NCBI RefSeq assembly: GCF_037076465.1
Contig: NZ_AP028908.1
Location: 744,001-808,000 of the forward strand
DNA length: 64,000 nt
Reading direction: 5' to 3'
Source of the DNA: Pectobacterium araliae
Lineage (GTDB): Bacteria > Pseudomonadota > Gammaproteobacteria > Enterobacterales > Enterobacteriaceae
Positions within the stretch are counted from its first letter, which is position 1. The number at the start of each line of letters is the position of its first letter. A program made the translations under genes and the position numbers. Positions 1 to 9,154 of this stretch are shown piece after piece. The notes under the pieces were generated by a model that saw only the letters and a list, made by a program, of their open reading frames with translations, had not been told where the DNA came from and ran no database searches.

Positions 1-2
1 TC

Positions 3-737
3 GTCGGTATGGATAACTTTGTGCGTCTGGTGCAGGACACGGTGTTCTGGCAAGCCTTGCTGAACAACGTGCTGTATATCCTGATGACGGTCGTACCCGG
101 TGTGCTGCTGGCACTGTTACTGGCGGTGCTGCTGTGGGAAAACACGCGCGTTAACCGCTGGCTGCGTACCGCTTTCTTCTTTCCGATGATTATTCCGCTG
201 GTGAGTGCCGCGACGCTGTGGTTGTTCATTTTTATGCCGGGGCTGGGGCTGCTGGATTACTACCTGGCTAAAGTGTTCGGTCCGATGAACAACAACTACC
301 TCGGCATGAGCGACAGCGCGCTGGTGGCGGTGAGCGTTATCGGCATCTGGAAATTCGCGGGATACTACATGCTTTTTTTTCTCGCGGGTCTGCAAGCCGT
401 TTCTGCTTCCGCACGCGAGGCGGCGCTGATGGAAGGGGCTTCCCGGCGTCAGGTGTTTTTCTACGTCACACTGCCGCTGCTGCGCCCAACCATCGCTTTT
501 GTGGTCACCATCGCTTTTATCTACGCCATTACCCAGATCGACCATGTTGCTGTGATGACGCGCGGCGGGCCGAATAATGCGACGACCGTGCTGCTCTATT
601 ACATCCAGGATCTGGCCAATGACACGCACGATCTGGGTAAAGCCTCTGCGGCCACTTTCCTGACGCTGGCGATGCTGTTCGCCTTTTCCATTATGAATCT
701 GAAAGTGCTGGAGAAAGGGGCGCATTATGAGCGTTGA
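3..737 (+). CDS. ABC transporter permease, UgpA/MalF type (5' end outside window)
   Basis: This is one inner-membrane permease of a carbohydrate/glycerol-phosphate type ABC importer. The visible 244 residues start inside the protein: the frame is open to the window edge, and family members are about 290 residues, so roughly the first 45-50 are missing. Hydrophobic segments alternate along the chain. The cytoplasmic EAA loop that docks on the ATPase is visible (AREAALMEGASRRQVFFYV). The next permease gene starts 11 bases before this stop, so the two are translationally coupled. The downstream GpdQ-like enzyme and UgpC/UgpB-like genes suggest glycerophosphodiesters as substrate, but a sugar cannot be excluded. 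Confidence 0.9.
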   Translation, partial: VGMDNFVRLVQDTVFWQALLNNVLYILMTVVPGVLLALLLAVLLWENTRVNRWLRTAFFFPMIIPLVSAATLWLFIFMPGLGLLDYYLAKVFGPMNNNYLGMSDSALVAVSVIGIWKFAGYYMLFFLAGLQAVSASAREAALMEGASRRQVFFYVTLPLLRPTIAFVVTIAFIYAITQIDHVAVMTRGGPNNATTVLLYYIQDLANDTHDLGKASAATFLTLAMLFAFSIMNLKVLEKGAHYER

Positions 738-1632
738 TCACCCGCATGTTGAGAACTTAAACGTTAACGTTCGGCATGTTGCAAATCGCAGCATTGCCAA
801 CCGCCATCCGCTGCGCATCACAACACGCTTCACGCTGCCGCTGCTGCTGATTTGCGCCGCGTTACTGTGGATCAGTCCGTTTATTTGGATGCTGTCTTCC
901 TCTGTCAGTGCCCGTAGCTTTGGCGTGGATATGGCCTCGCTGTTGCCGCGTCTCCCATTGACATTCGATAACTTCCGCGATGCGTGGGACAGTGCCGACT
1001 GGTTACGGCTTTACACCAATACGCTTTTCTTTGCGGTTGGCACCTTTCTGGTACAACTGGTGACGATCACCACGGCGGGCTACATCTTTGCCTATCACGA
1101 GTTCCGCGGCAAAACGCTGCTGTTCTACCTGCTGCTGATTCAAATGATGATCATGCCCGTCGTCATGATGGTACCGAACATGATGACGCTCAAACAGCTC
1201 GGTCTGCTCAATACCCTGACCGGCGTGATGATGCCGTATTTCGCCTCGGCGTTTGGCGTGTTCCTGATGCGTCAGGCGTTTCTCAATATTGCGAAAGAGA
1301 TCGAAGAAGCCGCCTTGATGGAAGGTTGCCGTTGGTGGCAGGTGGTGTTTCACGTCCTGATTCCGATGACCTGGCCGTCGATCCTGGCCTTCGCTACGGT
1401 CAGCATTACCTATCACTGGAATGAATACCTCTGGCCGCTGATGGTGCTCAACGACCCGGACAAACAGGTGCTGACCATCGGGTTGGTATCGTTCGCGATG
1501 GGTGCAGAGTCCGGCGGGCAGTGGGGATTGATCTGCGCGGGCACGCTACTGGTGTGCCTGCCGCTGATGGTGGCCTTTGTCGTATTCCAGAAGCAGTTCC
1601 TGAGCAGCTTCGGTTTCTCGGGCATTAAGTGA
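727..1632 (+). CDS. ABC transporter permease, UgpE/MalG type
   Basis: This is the second membrane subunit of the importer (301 residues). It has a long N-terminal cytoplasmic stretch, about six transmembrane segments beginning near residue 40, and an EAA loop (EIEEAALMEGCRWWQVVFHV) near residue 195. The C-terminus ends FLSSFGFSGIK, and MalG/UgpE proteins commonly end in a similar ...G.K tail. It overlaps the first permease gene by 11 bases. The 237-bp gap to the next gene contains a palindromic dispersed repeat, so gpdQ and the ATPase may be partly uncoupled from the permeases. Substrate assignment is inference from context. Confidence 0.9.
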   Translation: MSVDHPHVENLNVNVRHVANRSIANRHPLRITTRFTLPLLLICAALLWISPFIWMLSSSVSARSFGVDMASLLPRLPLTFDNFRDAWDSADWLRLYTNTLFFAVGTFLVQLVTITTAGYIFAYHEFRGKTLLFYLLLIQMMIMPVVMMVPNMMTLKQLGLLNTLTGVMMPYFASAFGVFLMRQAFLNIAKEIEEAALMEGCRWWQVVFHVLIPMTWPSILAFATVSITYHWNEYLWPLMVLNDPDKQVLTIGLVSFAMGAESGGQWGLICAGTLLVCLPLMVAFVVFQKQFLSSFGFSGIK

Positions 1633-1673
1633 ATCGCTGATAAGGCCATACGGGTTACTTAAGCCCGTTGTTA

Positions 1674-1742
1674 GGGGAAACACAGGGGGAGGTTCCCGCG
1701 GGGAGGGCTCACCCCTGTGATCGCCCCGTGTATCTCGATGCT
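1674..1742. repeat. Intergenic palindromic repeat, copy 1
   Basis: This is a GC-rich imperfect palindrome between the permease and phosphodiesterase genes. Its outer arms are ACACAGGGGG and CGCCCCGTGT, and the internal phrase GAGGTTCCCG is followed by CTCACCCCTGTG. The same arrangement recurs at 21927-21995, ending in the same GTGTAT.TCGAT tail. It looks like a dispersed REP/MITE-like intergenic element that can fold in RNA. Confidence 0.6.
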
Positions 1743-1869
1743 TAAGCGCTCGGCATTAGGCTATGCGGGTGACTTAATTCTATTTATCAGGAGCGATACG
1801 CTCCATGTATCTCGCTCCTTAAACAATCGGCGTTCGCCAACGGGCGAAATAACGGTAAAGGTGGTGGTT

Positions 1870-2694
1870 ATGTTGCTGGCACAAATTTCCGATCTGCATT
1901 TTCGCAGTGAGGGACGCAAGCTTTATGAATTTATTGATATTAACGGGGAAAATGCGGAAGTCATCAACCAGTTAAACGCGCTGCGTGAGCGGCCAGATGC
2001 CGTCGTGATTAGCGGTGATATCGTTAACTGCGGGCGTCCACAGGAGTATCAGGTAGCACAGCGCGTGTTACAGATGTTGGATTACCCGTTGTACGTGATC
2101 CCAGGTAATCATGATGACAAGCAGCATTTTCTCAATGCGATGCGCCCGCTGTGTCCGCAACTGGGTGATGACCCGGAAAATATCCGCTATGCGGTGGATG
2201 ATTTTCCGATGCGCCTGTTGTTCATCGACACCAGTCTGACAGGGCAATCAAAAGGTTGGTTGACGCCGTCCACGCTGGGCTGGTTGGAGCAGCAATTGCA
2301 GGATCACTCGACGCGTGAAACGGCGATCTTCATGCACCACCCGCCGCTGCCGCTGGGGTCGGCACAGATGGATCGTATCGCCTGCGAAAACGGACATGAA
2401 CTGTTGATGCTGATCGAACGTTTCCCGCAACTCACGCGCGTATTTTGCGGGCATACGCATCGTCTGATCATGACGCAGTATCGGCAGGCGATTATTGCCA
2501 CCGTACCGGGAACCGTCCATCAGGTTCCGTATTTTTACGAAGACGATGCGCTGTACTACAACCTGGAGCCTGCCAGCGTGGTGATGCATCGCTATGTGCC
2601 GGTGACCGGACTGGTGAGCTATTGCCAGTCGATTGCGTCTTACCCCGGCCCTTATCTCTATGACCCTCGAATCAGTTGCCCGGTGGATGCGTAA
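1870..2694 (+). CDS. gpdQ: Glycerophosphodiesterase GpdQ-like metallophosphoesterase
   Basis: This is a calcineurin-like phosphodiesterase that hydrolyses glycerophosphodiesters such as glycerophosphoethanolamine. The 274-residue product closely resembles GpdQ of Klebsiella/Enterobacter aerogenes from memory, including the start [11 protein letters not shown] and the tail ISCP. The dinuclear metal ligands are visible: Asp8 and His10, Asp50 in [10 protein letters not shown], Asn80 in PGNHDD, the HHPPLP histidine, and the two histidines of GHTH. There is no signal peptide, so it acts in the cytoplasm on imported substrate. The ATG at 1870 follows AAAGGTGG; an upstream extension to 1717 is possible but runs through the palindromic repeat. 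Its stop overlaps the ATPase start (TAATG). Confidence 0.88.
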   Translation: MLLAQISDLHFRSEGRKLYEFIDINGENAEVINQLNALRERPDAVVISGDIVNCGRPQEYQVAQRVLQMLDYPLYVIPGNHDDKQHFLNAMRPLCPQLGDDPENIRYAVDDFPMRLLFIDTSLTGQSKGWLTPSTLGWLEQQLQDHSTRETAIFMHHPPLPLGSAQMDRIACENGHELLMLIERFPQLTRVFCGHTHRLIMTQYRQAIIATVPGTVHQVPYFYEDDALYYNLEPASVVMHRYVPVTGLVSYCQSIASYPGPYLYDPRISCPVDA

Positions 2695-3782
2695 TGGCCG
2701 TGATTCAGCTACGTAATATCAGTAAACACTTTGAGCACACGCAGGCGCTGGCATCGCTATCCTTGGATATCGCCGATGGCGAATTTCTGGTACTGGTTGG
2801 GCCGTCCGGCTGCGGCAAGAGTACGCTGCTGCGTATGCTGGCTGGTCTGGAAGACGTGAGTGACGGACAGATCCTGCTGGGTGAGGATGACATCACGACA
2901 TGGAGCCCAAAGCAGCGCAATTTCTCGATGATCTTCCAGAACTATGCACTGTTTCCACACCTGACTGTCGAGCAGAACATCACTTTTGGGATGCGGATGC
3001 GCGGTGAGCCGAAAGCGGACTATCCACAGCGGGTGCAGCGTGTTGCCAGTCTGCTTCAGCTTGATCCACTACTCAAACGCAAACCGGGAAAACTGTCCGG
3101 CGGTCAGCGTCAACGCGTGGCGATGGCGCGGGCGATCGTGCGCGATCCACATTTGTTTCTGATGGATGAACCGCTGTCGAATCTGGATGCTCGCCTGCGT
3201 AGCGACGTGCGGGACGGCATTATGGATCTGCATCGTCAGTTGAAAACGACCACGGTTTACGTCACGCACGATCAGATCGAGGCGATGACGATGGCGGATA
3301 GGATCGCCGTGCTGGATCGCGGCGTGCTGCAACAGGTCGGTACACCGGAACAGCTGTACTCTCATCCGGCTAACGTCTTTGTTGCCGGATTTATCGGCAC
3401 GCCCGCGATGAACATGCTAACGCTGCCCTGTACCGACGGCCATGCGCTTCTACAGGCATTGCCCGTGGCGCTGCCCGCCAGCGAAGAAGCACGGTCATTA
3501 ACCAGCGTGCTGCTGGGGATTCGCCCTGAGCATATTACCGAACACGCCGCGTCAGACGGCGAGTGGTCATTGCCGGGAACGGTGAAGCAGCGGGAGCTGT
3601 TTGGCGCAGAGTATCTGCTTCATGTGGAAACGCCGCTGGGCAATATCCGCTACCGTCGGCCAAATCGCGATGGCGTGCCGGATATCGGTGCGCCTGTTGA
3701 TCTTCATTTTTCACCGCAGGATTGTCATTGGTTTTCCGGGCAAACCGCCCGTAATTTATCCCAGGAGAAAAGAAATGCGTAA
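2694..3782 (+). CDS. ugpC: ABC transporter ATP-binding protein, UgpC/MalK type
   Basis: This is the nucleotide-binding subunit of the importer (362 residues). It shows Walker A (GPSGCGKST), the Q-loop (FQNYALFPHL), the signature LSGGQRQRVA, Walker B (LFLMDEP), and the H-loop histidine in VTHDQIEAMTMADR. A C-terminal TOBE/OB region of about 120 residues contains GIRPEHI, as in MalK and UgpC. The start ATG overlaps the gpdQ stop by one base, and the 3' end overlaps the binding-protein start by 8 bases, so gpdQ, ugpC and ugpB are one translational unit. The symbol is by family resemblance; substrate is inferred. Confidence 0.88.
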   Translation: MAVIQLRNISKHFEHTQALASLSLDIADGEFLVLVGPSGCGKSTLLRMLAGLEDVSDGQILLGEDDITTWSPKQRNFSMIFQNYALFPHLTVEQNITFGMRMRGEPKADYPQRVQRVASLLQLDPLLKRKPGKLSGGQRQRVAMARAIVRDPHLFLMDEPLSNLDARLRSDVRDGIMDLHRQLKTTTVYVTHDQIEAMTMADRIAVLDRGVLQQVGTPEQLYSHPANVFVAGFIGTPAMNMLTLPCTDGHALLQALPVALPASEEARSLTSVLLGIRPEHITEHAASDGEWSLPGTVKQRELFGAEYLLHVETPLGNIRYRRPNRDGVPDIGAPVDLHFSPQDCHWFSGQTARNLSQEKRNA

Positions 3783-5082
3783 GCCTCGTATGATGGCGCT
3801 GGCGGTAGCCTTGCTGATGTCTGGCTCGGCGCTGGCAAAAGAAAATATCGATTTCATGTTCCCCGCGCCGGTGGATGGCAAGCTGACGATGGAAATGACG
3901 CGCATCATCAAAGAGTACAACCAATCGCAGGATCAGGTTGAGGTGCGTGGGATCTTCACCGGCAATTACGATACGACAAAAGTAAAAGCGGAAGCCGCTG
4001 CCAAAGCGGGCGATCCGCCAGCACTGGTGATTATGTCGGCCAACTTCACCGCCGATCTGGTCATCAAAGATGAAATCCTGCCGATGGACGAGCTGTTCAA
4101 ATACGGCAATGAAAAAGCCACGCCTTTCCTGACGAAAAACTTCTGGCCTGCGCTGCATCAGAACGCGCAGGTGATGGGGGTGACCTATGCGATCCCGTTC
4201 CACAACTCGACGCCGATCCTCTATTACAACGAAGACATGCTGAAGAAGGCGGGTTTTAACGAACCGCCAAAAAACTGGGATGAGGTAGCAGCGGTCGCGA
4301 AGAAACTGACCGATCCGGCGAAAGGGCAATGGGGCATCATGATCCCGTCCACGAACGATGACTACGGCGGCTGGATGCTGTCTGCGCTGACGCGTGCCAA
4401 CGGCGGAGCGTATTATAATGCCGATTATCCGGGTGAAGTGTATTACAACACCGCATCGACCAAAGGCGCGCTCCAGTTTTGGCGCGATCTGGTATACCGC
4501 GATAAAGCAATGCCCGCTGGTGTGCTGAATTCCAAGCAAATCAGCGCCGCGTTTTTCTCCGGCAAGCTGGGTATGGCGATGCTGAGCACGGGGGCGCTGG
4601 GCTTTATGCGTGAAAACACCAAAGATTTCCAGCTTGGCGTGGCGATGATGCCGGAAAAAGAGCGTCGTGGTGTGACCATCGGCGGGGCGAGTCTGGTGAG
4701 CTTCAAAGGGATTTCCGAGGAGCAGAAGAAAGCGGCCTGGCAGTTTATGAACTATCTGGTCAGCCCGGAAGTCAGCGGAAGCTGGAGCCGTTTTACCGGC
4801 TACTTTGCACCGCGTATGGCGGCCTACGATCTGCCGGAAATGAAAGACTATCTGGCGAAAGATCCGCGTGCAGCCATTGCCTTGTCGCAGTTGCAATATG
4901 CTCATCCGTGGTATGCCACCTATGAAACGGTCGCGGTACGCAAAGCGATGGAAAATCAACTGGCGGCGCTGCTAAACGATCCGGCGAAAAAGGTCGATGA
5001 TGCCGCTGCCGCTGCACAAAAAGAAGCGGACGGCATCATGGAGCCTTATGTAGATAAAACCGCGTTAAGAGACGTTAAATAA
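3775..5082 (+). CDS. ugpB: ABC transporter substrate-binding protein, UgpB type
   Basis: This is a periplasmic solute-binding protein (435 residues, family SBP_bac_1). The Sec signal peptide is MRKPRMMALAVALLMSGSALA, cut after ALA before KENIDF. The mature protein has UgpB-like features, including PAPVDGKLTMEM, IPFHNSTPILYYNEDMLKKAG and the DYGGWML region. The ATG at 3775 has a strong AGGAG seven bases upstream and lies inside the end of the ATPase gene. Together with gpdQ this suggests import of glycerol-3-phosphate diesters, although UgpB-like proteins in soft-rot bacteria may bind other polyol phosphates. Confidence 0.88.
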   Translation: MRKPRMMALAVALLMSGSALAKENIDFMFPAPVDGKLTMEMTRIIKEYNQSQDQVEVRGIFTGNYDTTKVKAEAAAKAGDPPALVIMSANFTADLVIKDEILPMDELFKYGNEKATPFLTKNFWPALHQNAQVMGVTYAIPFHNSTPILYYNEDMLKKAGFNEPPKNWDEVAAVAKKLTDPAKGQWGIMIPSTNDDYGGWMLSALTRANGGAYYNADYPGEVYYNTASTKGALQFWRDLVYRDKAMPAGVLNSKQISAAFFSGKLGMAMLSTGALGFMRENTKDFQLGVAMMPEKERRGVTIGGASLVSFKGISEEQKKAAWQFMNYLVSPEVSGSWSRFTGYFAPRMAAYDLPEMKDYLAKDPRAAIALSQLQYAHPWYATYETVAVRKAMENQLAALLNDPAKKVDDAAAAAQKEADGIMEPYVDKTALRDVK

Positions 5083-5092
5083 CAGCATCTCC

Positions 5093-5117
5093 CCCCGTTG
5101 ATATTGACTCAACGGGG
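5093..5117 (+). terminator. Hairpin after the ugp-like operon
   Basis: CCCCGTTG and CAACGGGG form a perfect 8-bp stem with a 9-base loop just after the ugpB stop. No T-tract follows, so it may be an mRNA 3'-stabilising or Rho-assisted hairpin rather than a classical intrinsic terminator. Confidence 0.45.
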
Positions 5118-5317
5118 TGAGATCGCGTTAATGCGCAGCCTGAGAACGCATACTTGCCGTGTTGGATGACGATGGCAGCGCAAAGGTGGAGATCACAGTA
5201 AAGGTGAGCGCGATACTGCCGCCACCGACAAACCCAGGTTATTTGCGATTGTTTTTAAAGACCCCACTCTCTCCTGACGCGAATGCCCGGCGACGGGCGT
5301 TTATCGGGAAAACCGAA

Positions 5318-5926
5318 TTATAGCAACCAGCCCTTGGCTTTGGCGTCTTCCAGATGCTGCTTCAGGTAGTGCCACAATTCTGGGTTAATCGTGGCGATGA
5401 ATTCGGCGCGGTCGAGAACCTGTTCCAGACGGATGCCGTTCTCTACCCAGCTTTGGCCACCGTTGTACAGATTCATCAGCATCGGCATGACGCGATCGAG
5501 CACCAGAGCGAACTGGGCGCTGGGGGTTTCATTGGCTTCGTATTCTTCCCACAGATCGTGGAATTGCTGACGCTGTGGCTCTGGCAACAGGCCGAAAATA
5601 CGGGCCGCGGCAGCGACTTCTTGATCGTGAATCGCAAGACGTGCGGAAAGATCGTAAACGATCACATCGCCTGCATCGATTTCGACGATATCGTGAATCA
5701 GCGCCATTTGGATTACGCGCTGAATATCCACGCCTTCACCCGCGTAAGGCGCCAACGCCATCGCAGCGACGGCAAAATGCCAGCTGTGTTCGGCAGAATC
5801 TTCGTGGCGCTCGCTGGCGATAATCTTGGTGCGGCGCTGTACGCTTTTTAATTTATCGATTTCTATCAGAAAGCCGAACACATCGGTCATGGAACCGAAA
5901 TTCAGAGTAGATGGGGAAGATGACAT
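5318..5926 (-). CDS. HD-domain phosphohydrolase (HDDC2/COG1896 type)
   Basis: This is a 202-residue HD-superfamily protein related to 5'-deoxynucleotidases of the YfbR/HDDC2 group, but clearly distinct from E. coli YfbR. Metal-binding motifs are His in EDSAEHSWHFA, His-Asp in ALIHDIVEIDAGD, and a distal Asp in VLDRVMPM. It probably dephosphorylates deoxynucleoside monophosphates, which is inference from family. The start at 5926 (MSSSPSTL) has AGAGGT upstream; an 18-residue longer reading has no good ribosome site. It is monocistronic, convergent with the ugp-like operon and divergent from trhA. Confidence 0.8.
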   Translation of the reverse strand: MSSSPSTLNFGSMTDVFGFLIEIDKLKSVQRRTKIIASERHEDSAEHSWHFAVAAMALAPYAGEGVDIQRVIQMALIHDIVEIDAGDVIVYDLSARLAIHDQEVAAAARIFGLLPEPQRQQFHDLWEEYEANETPSAQFALVLDRVMPMLMNLYNGGQSWVENGIRLEQVLDRAEFIATINPELWHYLKQHLEDAKAKGWLL

Positions 5927-6330
5927 GAAAAGCGTACCTCTTGCAGTGAAAATGATGCGTGACAACATCGTGCATGACAATGTTATGCAATAAGACCAGA
6001 GGAAGGCACTGCGGGCGTTAGAACCGGATGACCGTTAACGCGAATAACCGATAAGAACGGCAGAGCCCTTCAAAATACAGGGAGATATCGAAGTCGGTCA
6101 TTGTAGGGGATGTTGCCTGAGATTGACATGTATGATTGCACGTTAAGTCAGAGAAAACGGGAAGAAGGCGTGAGGATAATTATTTTAGCTTACACGTGTA
6201 CACTGAAACTATTCTCAGTTAATCTGCTCAAAGGTTAAACACCTACGCCCGTGCCATCCGCTCAAAAGCGCGAAAGGCGGGGCAGATAACGTCAGAACAC
6301 TCTTTTTGCGAAATACTGCGGAATTTATTG
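5927..6330. other. Divergent intergenic region between the HD gene and trhA
   Basis: About 400 bp without a credible gene. It carries the 5' regions of both divergent genes and a FabR-like palindrome at 6187-6204. No other ordered structure was recognised. Confidence 0.6.
6187..6204. promoter_or_regulatory. FabR-like operator upstream of trhA
   Basis: AGCTTACACGTGTACACT is centred on the palindrome ACACGTGT and matches the FabR (YijC) operator pattern. As I recall, that pattern was described upstream of fabA, fabB and yqfA (trhA) in E. coli and relatives. It lies about 127 bp before the trhA start. FabR senses the unsaturated/saturated acyl-thioester balance. Confidence 0.6.
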
Positions 6331-6978
6331 ATGTCAAACAGTGTACATAAGCCGGAGTACTCTCTGGCAGAGGAAATTGCGAATAGCATCAGCCATGGAA
6401 TCGGCGTGATTTTCGGGATTGTTGGCCTGGTTTTGCTGCTGGTACAGGCGGTCAATAACGATGCCGGGAGCGTAGCGATTGCTAGCTACAGCCTCTATGG
6501 CGGCAGCATTATCCTGCTATTTTTGGCCTCGACGCTGTATCACGCCATCCCTTCTCAGCGAATTAAACCGTGGTTGAAAAAATTCGACCACTGCGCCATC
6601 TATCTGTTAATTGCCGGAACCTACACGCCATTTTTACTGGTAGGGCTGGATTCACCGCTCGCGCACGGCTTGATGGTCGTCATCTGGAGCATGGCGCTGT
6701 TGGGCGTGCTTTTCAAACTGGCGTTTGCCCATCGTTTTGAAGTGCTGTCGTTGATTACCTATCTGGTGATGGGCTGGCTGTCGTTAGTGGTGATTTATCA
6801 GATGGTGATGAAACTGTCTGCGGGGAGTGTGACGCTGTTAGCGGTGGGCGGCGTGGTGTATACGCTGGGGGTGATTTTCTACGCTAGCAAGCGTATTCCC
6901 TACAATCATGCGATTTGGCACGGGTTTGTTTTAGGCGGCAGCGTTTGCCACTTTCTGGCGATTTATCTTTATATTTAA
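6331..6978 (+). CDS. trhA: PAQR/hemolysin III family membrane protein TrhA
   Basis: This is a seven-helix inner-membrane protein of the hemolysin III/PAQR family, formerly YqfA (215 residues; E. coli about 219). Family motifs are visible: [12 protein letters not shown] near the N-terminus, STLYHAIPS with the conserved His, [16 protein letters not shown], and [19 protein letters not shown] with two metal-site histidines. It is implicated in membrane-lipid/energy homeostasis. ATG 6331 is preferred over the in-frame TTG at 6328. A FabR-like operator lies upstream, and the gene converges on ygfZ, as in related enterics. Confidence 0.9.
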   Translation: MSNSVHKPEYSLAEEIANSISHGIGVIFGIVGLVLLLVQAVNNDAGSVAIASYSLYGGSIILLFLASTLYHAIPSQRIKPWLKKFDHCAIYLLIAGTYTPFLLVGLDSPLAHGLMVVIWSMALLGVLFKLAFAHRFEVLSLITYLVMGWLSLVVIYQMVMKLSAGSVTLLAVGGVVYTLGVIFYASKRIPYNHAIWHGFVLGGSVCHFLAIYLYI

Positions 6979-6988
6979 TCCAGCATAA

Positions 6989-7017
6989 CGCGCATGAGCT
7001 TAACTGGCTCATGCGCG
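6989..7017. terminator. Hairpin between convergent trhA and ygfZ
   Basis: CGCGCATGAGC and GCTCATGCGCG form a perfect 11-bp stem with a 7-base loop between two convergent genes. No strong T-tract is present on either side, so it is probably a shared bidirectional terminator or 3'-end stabiliser. Confidence 0.6.
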
Positions 7018-7032
7018 ATGTTACTCGTCAGA

Positions 7033-8034
7033 TTAATCCGTTATTTCATACGGCAGAGGCTGAACTGTGAGTTGGCTTTCGGCATCTTCACGTACGCGCA
7101 GAAGGTTCTCTGCGTTCAGATCGTTATTCAATACCGCCTGAACCCAAACATCGCCGTTCTGCAATTGGCTAGCGGCCAACACTGTACCGGTACGACGCCA
7201 GTTCTCGCCGAGTTGCAGTTCGAGATCGTCCCCCGCTTGAGGCACCTGATTTGCTTTACCCGCCAGCCAGTAGAGTGCTCGCTTGTTCGCACCGCGATAT
7301 TTTGCCCGGGCAACCATTTCCTGACCGGTATAGCACCCTTTGCTGAAGCTAATTCCATTTAATGCCTGTAAATTAGTCGCTTGCGGGATGAACTGCGCAC
7401 TGTTTGCGCTGTCAATGATGGGCTGACCGGCCTCAATATCTAACGTTAGCCATTGGCGGCTGTCATTCAGGCTGACTTTATCGCCGAGCTGTTCAAGCAG
7501 CGCAGCGCTTTGCTCTGGAGACAGCACCAGCAAGAAACGCTCTGCGGGATGCGTGAAATGCAGTAAGGTGACCCCTTCGAGTTGCACGACAGGGTGTTCG
7601 GCATCGGGGAGTTGGTTAAATACTGAAGCCAGCAGCTCGCGGATACCCGCTCCTGCCGCGCCCAGCAGTACAGCGTTGTCGTCTGGTGCGATGGTGGTTT
7701 TCGAAAAAACGGCGTATTTTTTCAGTTCGCTAAGCTGGGCATCGCGTAGATTACGGCGCTCAATGAAAGCAAACCCCTCGCCGTGATGGAACAGACGCAG
7801 GTTGCTCCACATTTTTCCTTTCGCGTCGCAGTGGGCGCAAAGGATGTGCCGATCGTCAGCCAGGGCGCTGACATCCGCGGTGACCTGTCCCTGAAGATAT
7901 TTGACGGTATCCGGCCCGATCAGCGTGGCTAGCGCCCAGTCATCCAGTGAGATGAGTGTGGCGGCGAGCTGGGCAGAAGCAAAGGGGGGCTGTGAGGCAA
8001 AAGGGCGTTGATGAGCCGTATGTTGATTAACCAT
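7033..8034 (-). CDS. ygfZ: tRNA-modifying / Fe-S assembly protein YgfZ
   Basis: This is a folate-binding protein of the GcvT-like fold needed for maturation and repair of some Fe-S enzymes such as MiaB (333 residues; E. coli 326). The diagnostic motif [17 protein letters not shown] is present near residue 245, with the reactive cysteine in KGCYTGQE. The blocks [27 protein letters not shown] and [15 protein letters not shown] match E. coli YgfZ. The start at 8034 (MVNQHTAH) is chosen; a 23-residue longer reading runs into the sdhE promoter region. It is divergent from sdhE-ygfX, the standard enteric arrangement. Confidence 0.93.
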   Translation of the reverse strand: MVNQHTAHQRPFASQPPFASAQLAATLISLDDWALATLIGPDTVKYLQGQVTADVSALADDRHILCAHCDAKGKMWSNLRLFHHGEGFAFIERRNLRDAQLSELKKYAVFSKTTIAPDDNAVLLGAAGAGIRELLASVFNQLPDAEHPVVQLEGVTLLHFTHPAERFLLVLSPEQSAALLEQLGDKVSLNDSRQWLTLDIEAGQPIIDSANSAQFIPQATNLQALNGISFSKGCYTGQEMVARAKYRGANKRALYWLAGKANQVPQAGDDLELQLGENWRRTGTVLAASQLQNGDVWVQAVLNNDLNAENLLRVREDAESQLTVQPLPYEITD

Positions 8035-8269
8035 ATAGTACAATCCTGCGCTAAGGGCGATACCCGAATGGCCTAATGGTAAAAGAGCGCTCAGGGTTTG
8101 CAAGTGGTTATTCGCGCGGCGTTATGACATAGCACATCCTGACGCTGATGAGCGCACTGGGCGCGGTGCATGTCAGTAAGTTATGTCAAAATGTTACTAT
8201 TAGTTGATGTCCGCTACCGGAATCGGAGTACACTAGCGGCAAGCAGCGATAACAAGGTGGACATGAAAT

Positions 8270-8536
8270 ATGGAAATCGATAATAAATCACGTATTCATT
8301 GGGCATGCCGCCGTGGTATGCGCGAACTGGATATCGCCATCATGCCGTTTTTTGAGCATGACTATGACACACTTAATGACGGTGATAAGCACACGTTTGT
8401 ACGTTTGTTACAAAGCGACGACCCTGATTTATTCAACTGGCTGATGAACCACGGTGAGCCGGAAGACGGAGAGCTGAAACGCATGATTTCCCTTATTCAG
8501 ACGCGAAATAAAGATCGTGGCCCAGTGGCAATGTGA
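8270..8536 (+). CDS. sdhE: FAD assembly factor SdhE
   Basis: This is a small cytoplasmic protein (88 residues) that promotes covalent FAD attachment to succinate dehydrogenase SdhA and fumarate reductase FrdA. The RGxxE motif appears as CRRGMRELD near residue 14, and the fold signature [19 protein letters not shown] is present. It overlaps ygfX by 20 bases, the conserved sdhE-ygfX operon. The upstream 235 bp contain the divergent promoters with ygfZ. Confidence 0.95.
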   Translation: MEIDNKSRIHWACRRGMRELDIAIMPFFEHDYDTLNDGDKHTFVRLLQSDDPDLFNWLMNHGEPEDGELKRMISLIQTRNKDRGPVAM

Positions 8537-8930
8537 CCTTCGCGTCTCCTGGCGCATGCAACTGCTGTCGTTAGTGGTGCATGGCCTGCTCGTATTGCTC
8601 ATTCTGCTGGCACCGTGGCCGGACGGCTATGCGTGGCTGTGGCTCTGTCTTGTTACCATGGTGATGTTTGGTTTTATTCGCAGCCAAAGGAATATCAAAT
8701 CGCGGCAAGGGTGTATTACTCTGCTCAGCGAAACGACCCTGAACTGGCGGCAGCAGGAGTGGCAAATCGTTAAGCGACCGTGGCTGCTGAAGAATGGCGT
8801 GTTGCTGTCATTGCAGGCGGTTAACGCTAAAGACAAGCAGCAGCTGTGGCTGGCATCAGACAGCATGGGCGATGACGAATGGCGCCATTTGCGCCAACTT
8901 CTCTTACAGCAGAAACATTGGGCGAGATAA
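8517..8930 (+). CDS. ygfX: Membrane protein YgfX
   Basis: This is an inner-membrane protein of 137 residues with two closely spaced transmembrane helices (about residues 16-32 and 35-52), then a soluble C-terminal domain containing [21 protein letters not shown]. YgfX (CptA) has been described as interacting with SdhE, and in E. coli as a toxin-like inhibitor of MreB/FtsZ; in Serratia it affects pigment production. The start lies inside sdhE, so it is translationally coupled. The following roughly 220 bp to rlmF contain small palindromes only. Confidence 0.88.
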   Translation: MAQWQCDLRVSWRMQLLSLVVHGLLVLLILLAPWPDGYAWLWLCLVTMVMFGFIRSQRNIKSRQGCITLLSETTLNWRQQEWQIVKRPWLLKNGVLLSLQAVNAKDKQQLWLASDSMGDDEWRHLRQLLLQQKHWAR

Positions 8931-9154
8931 CGGCGCGTTTTGGCGTGGGTATCACGCCCAGTGTGTAGAAACATCACCACGGTGATTTACGGAAATAATC
9001 GCAGCAGGTATCTTACGCCGCTTCGTGAGGATGGATATCGGCTGTTCCCGTCACGGGAATGTCGGCTTTCCTTTCTTTTTCTCCGCGTTATTTGGGGAAA
9101 CGTTCTTATTCGGCCATCGACTGGCCGTGCCTTGAAATTTATTGGGTATAACTG

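Noticed and set aside
3535..4959. A long minus-strand open frame opposite ugpC/ugpB
   Set aside because: It is a shadow frame rich in His/Arg/Gln, typical of antisense frames of GC-biased codons; the plus-strand genes are certain.
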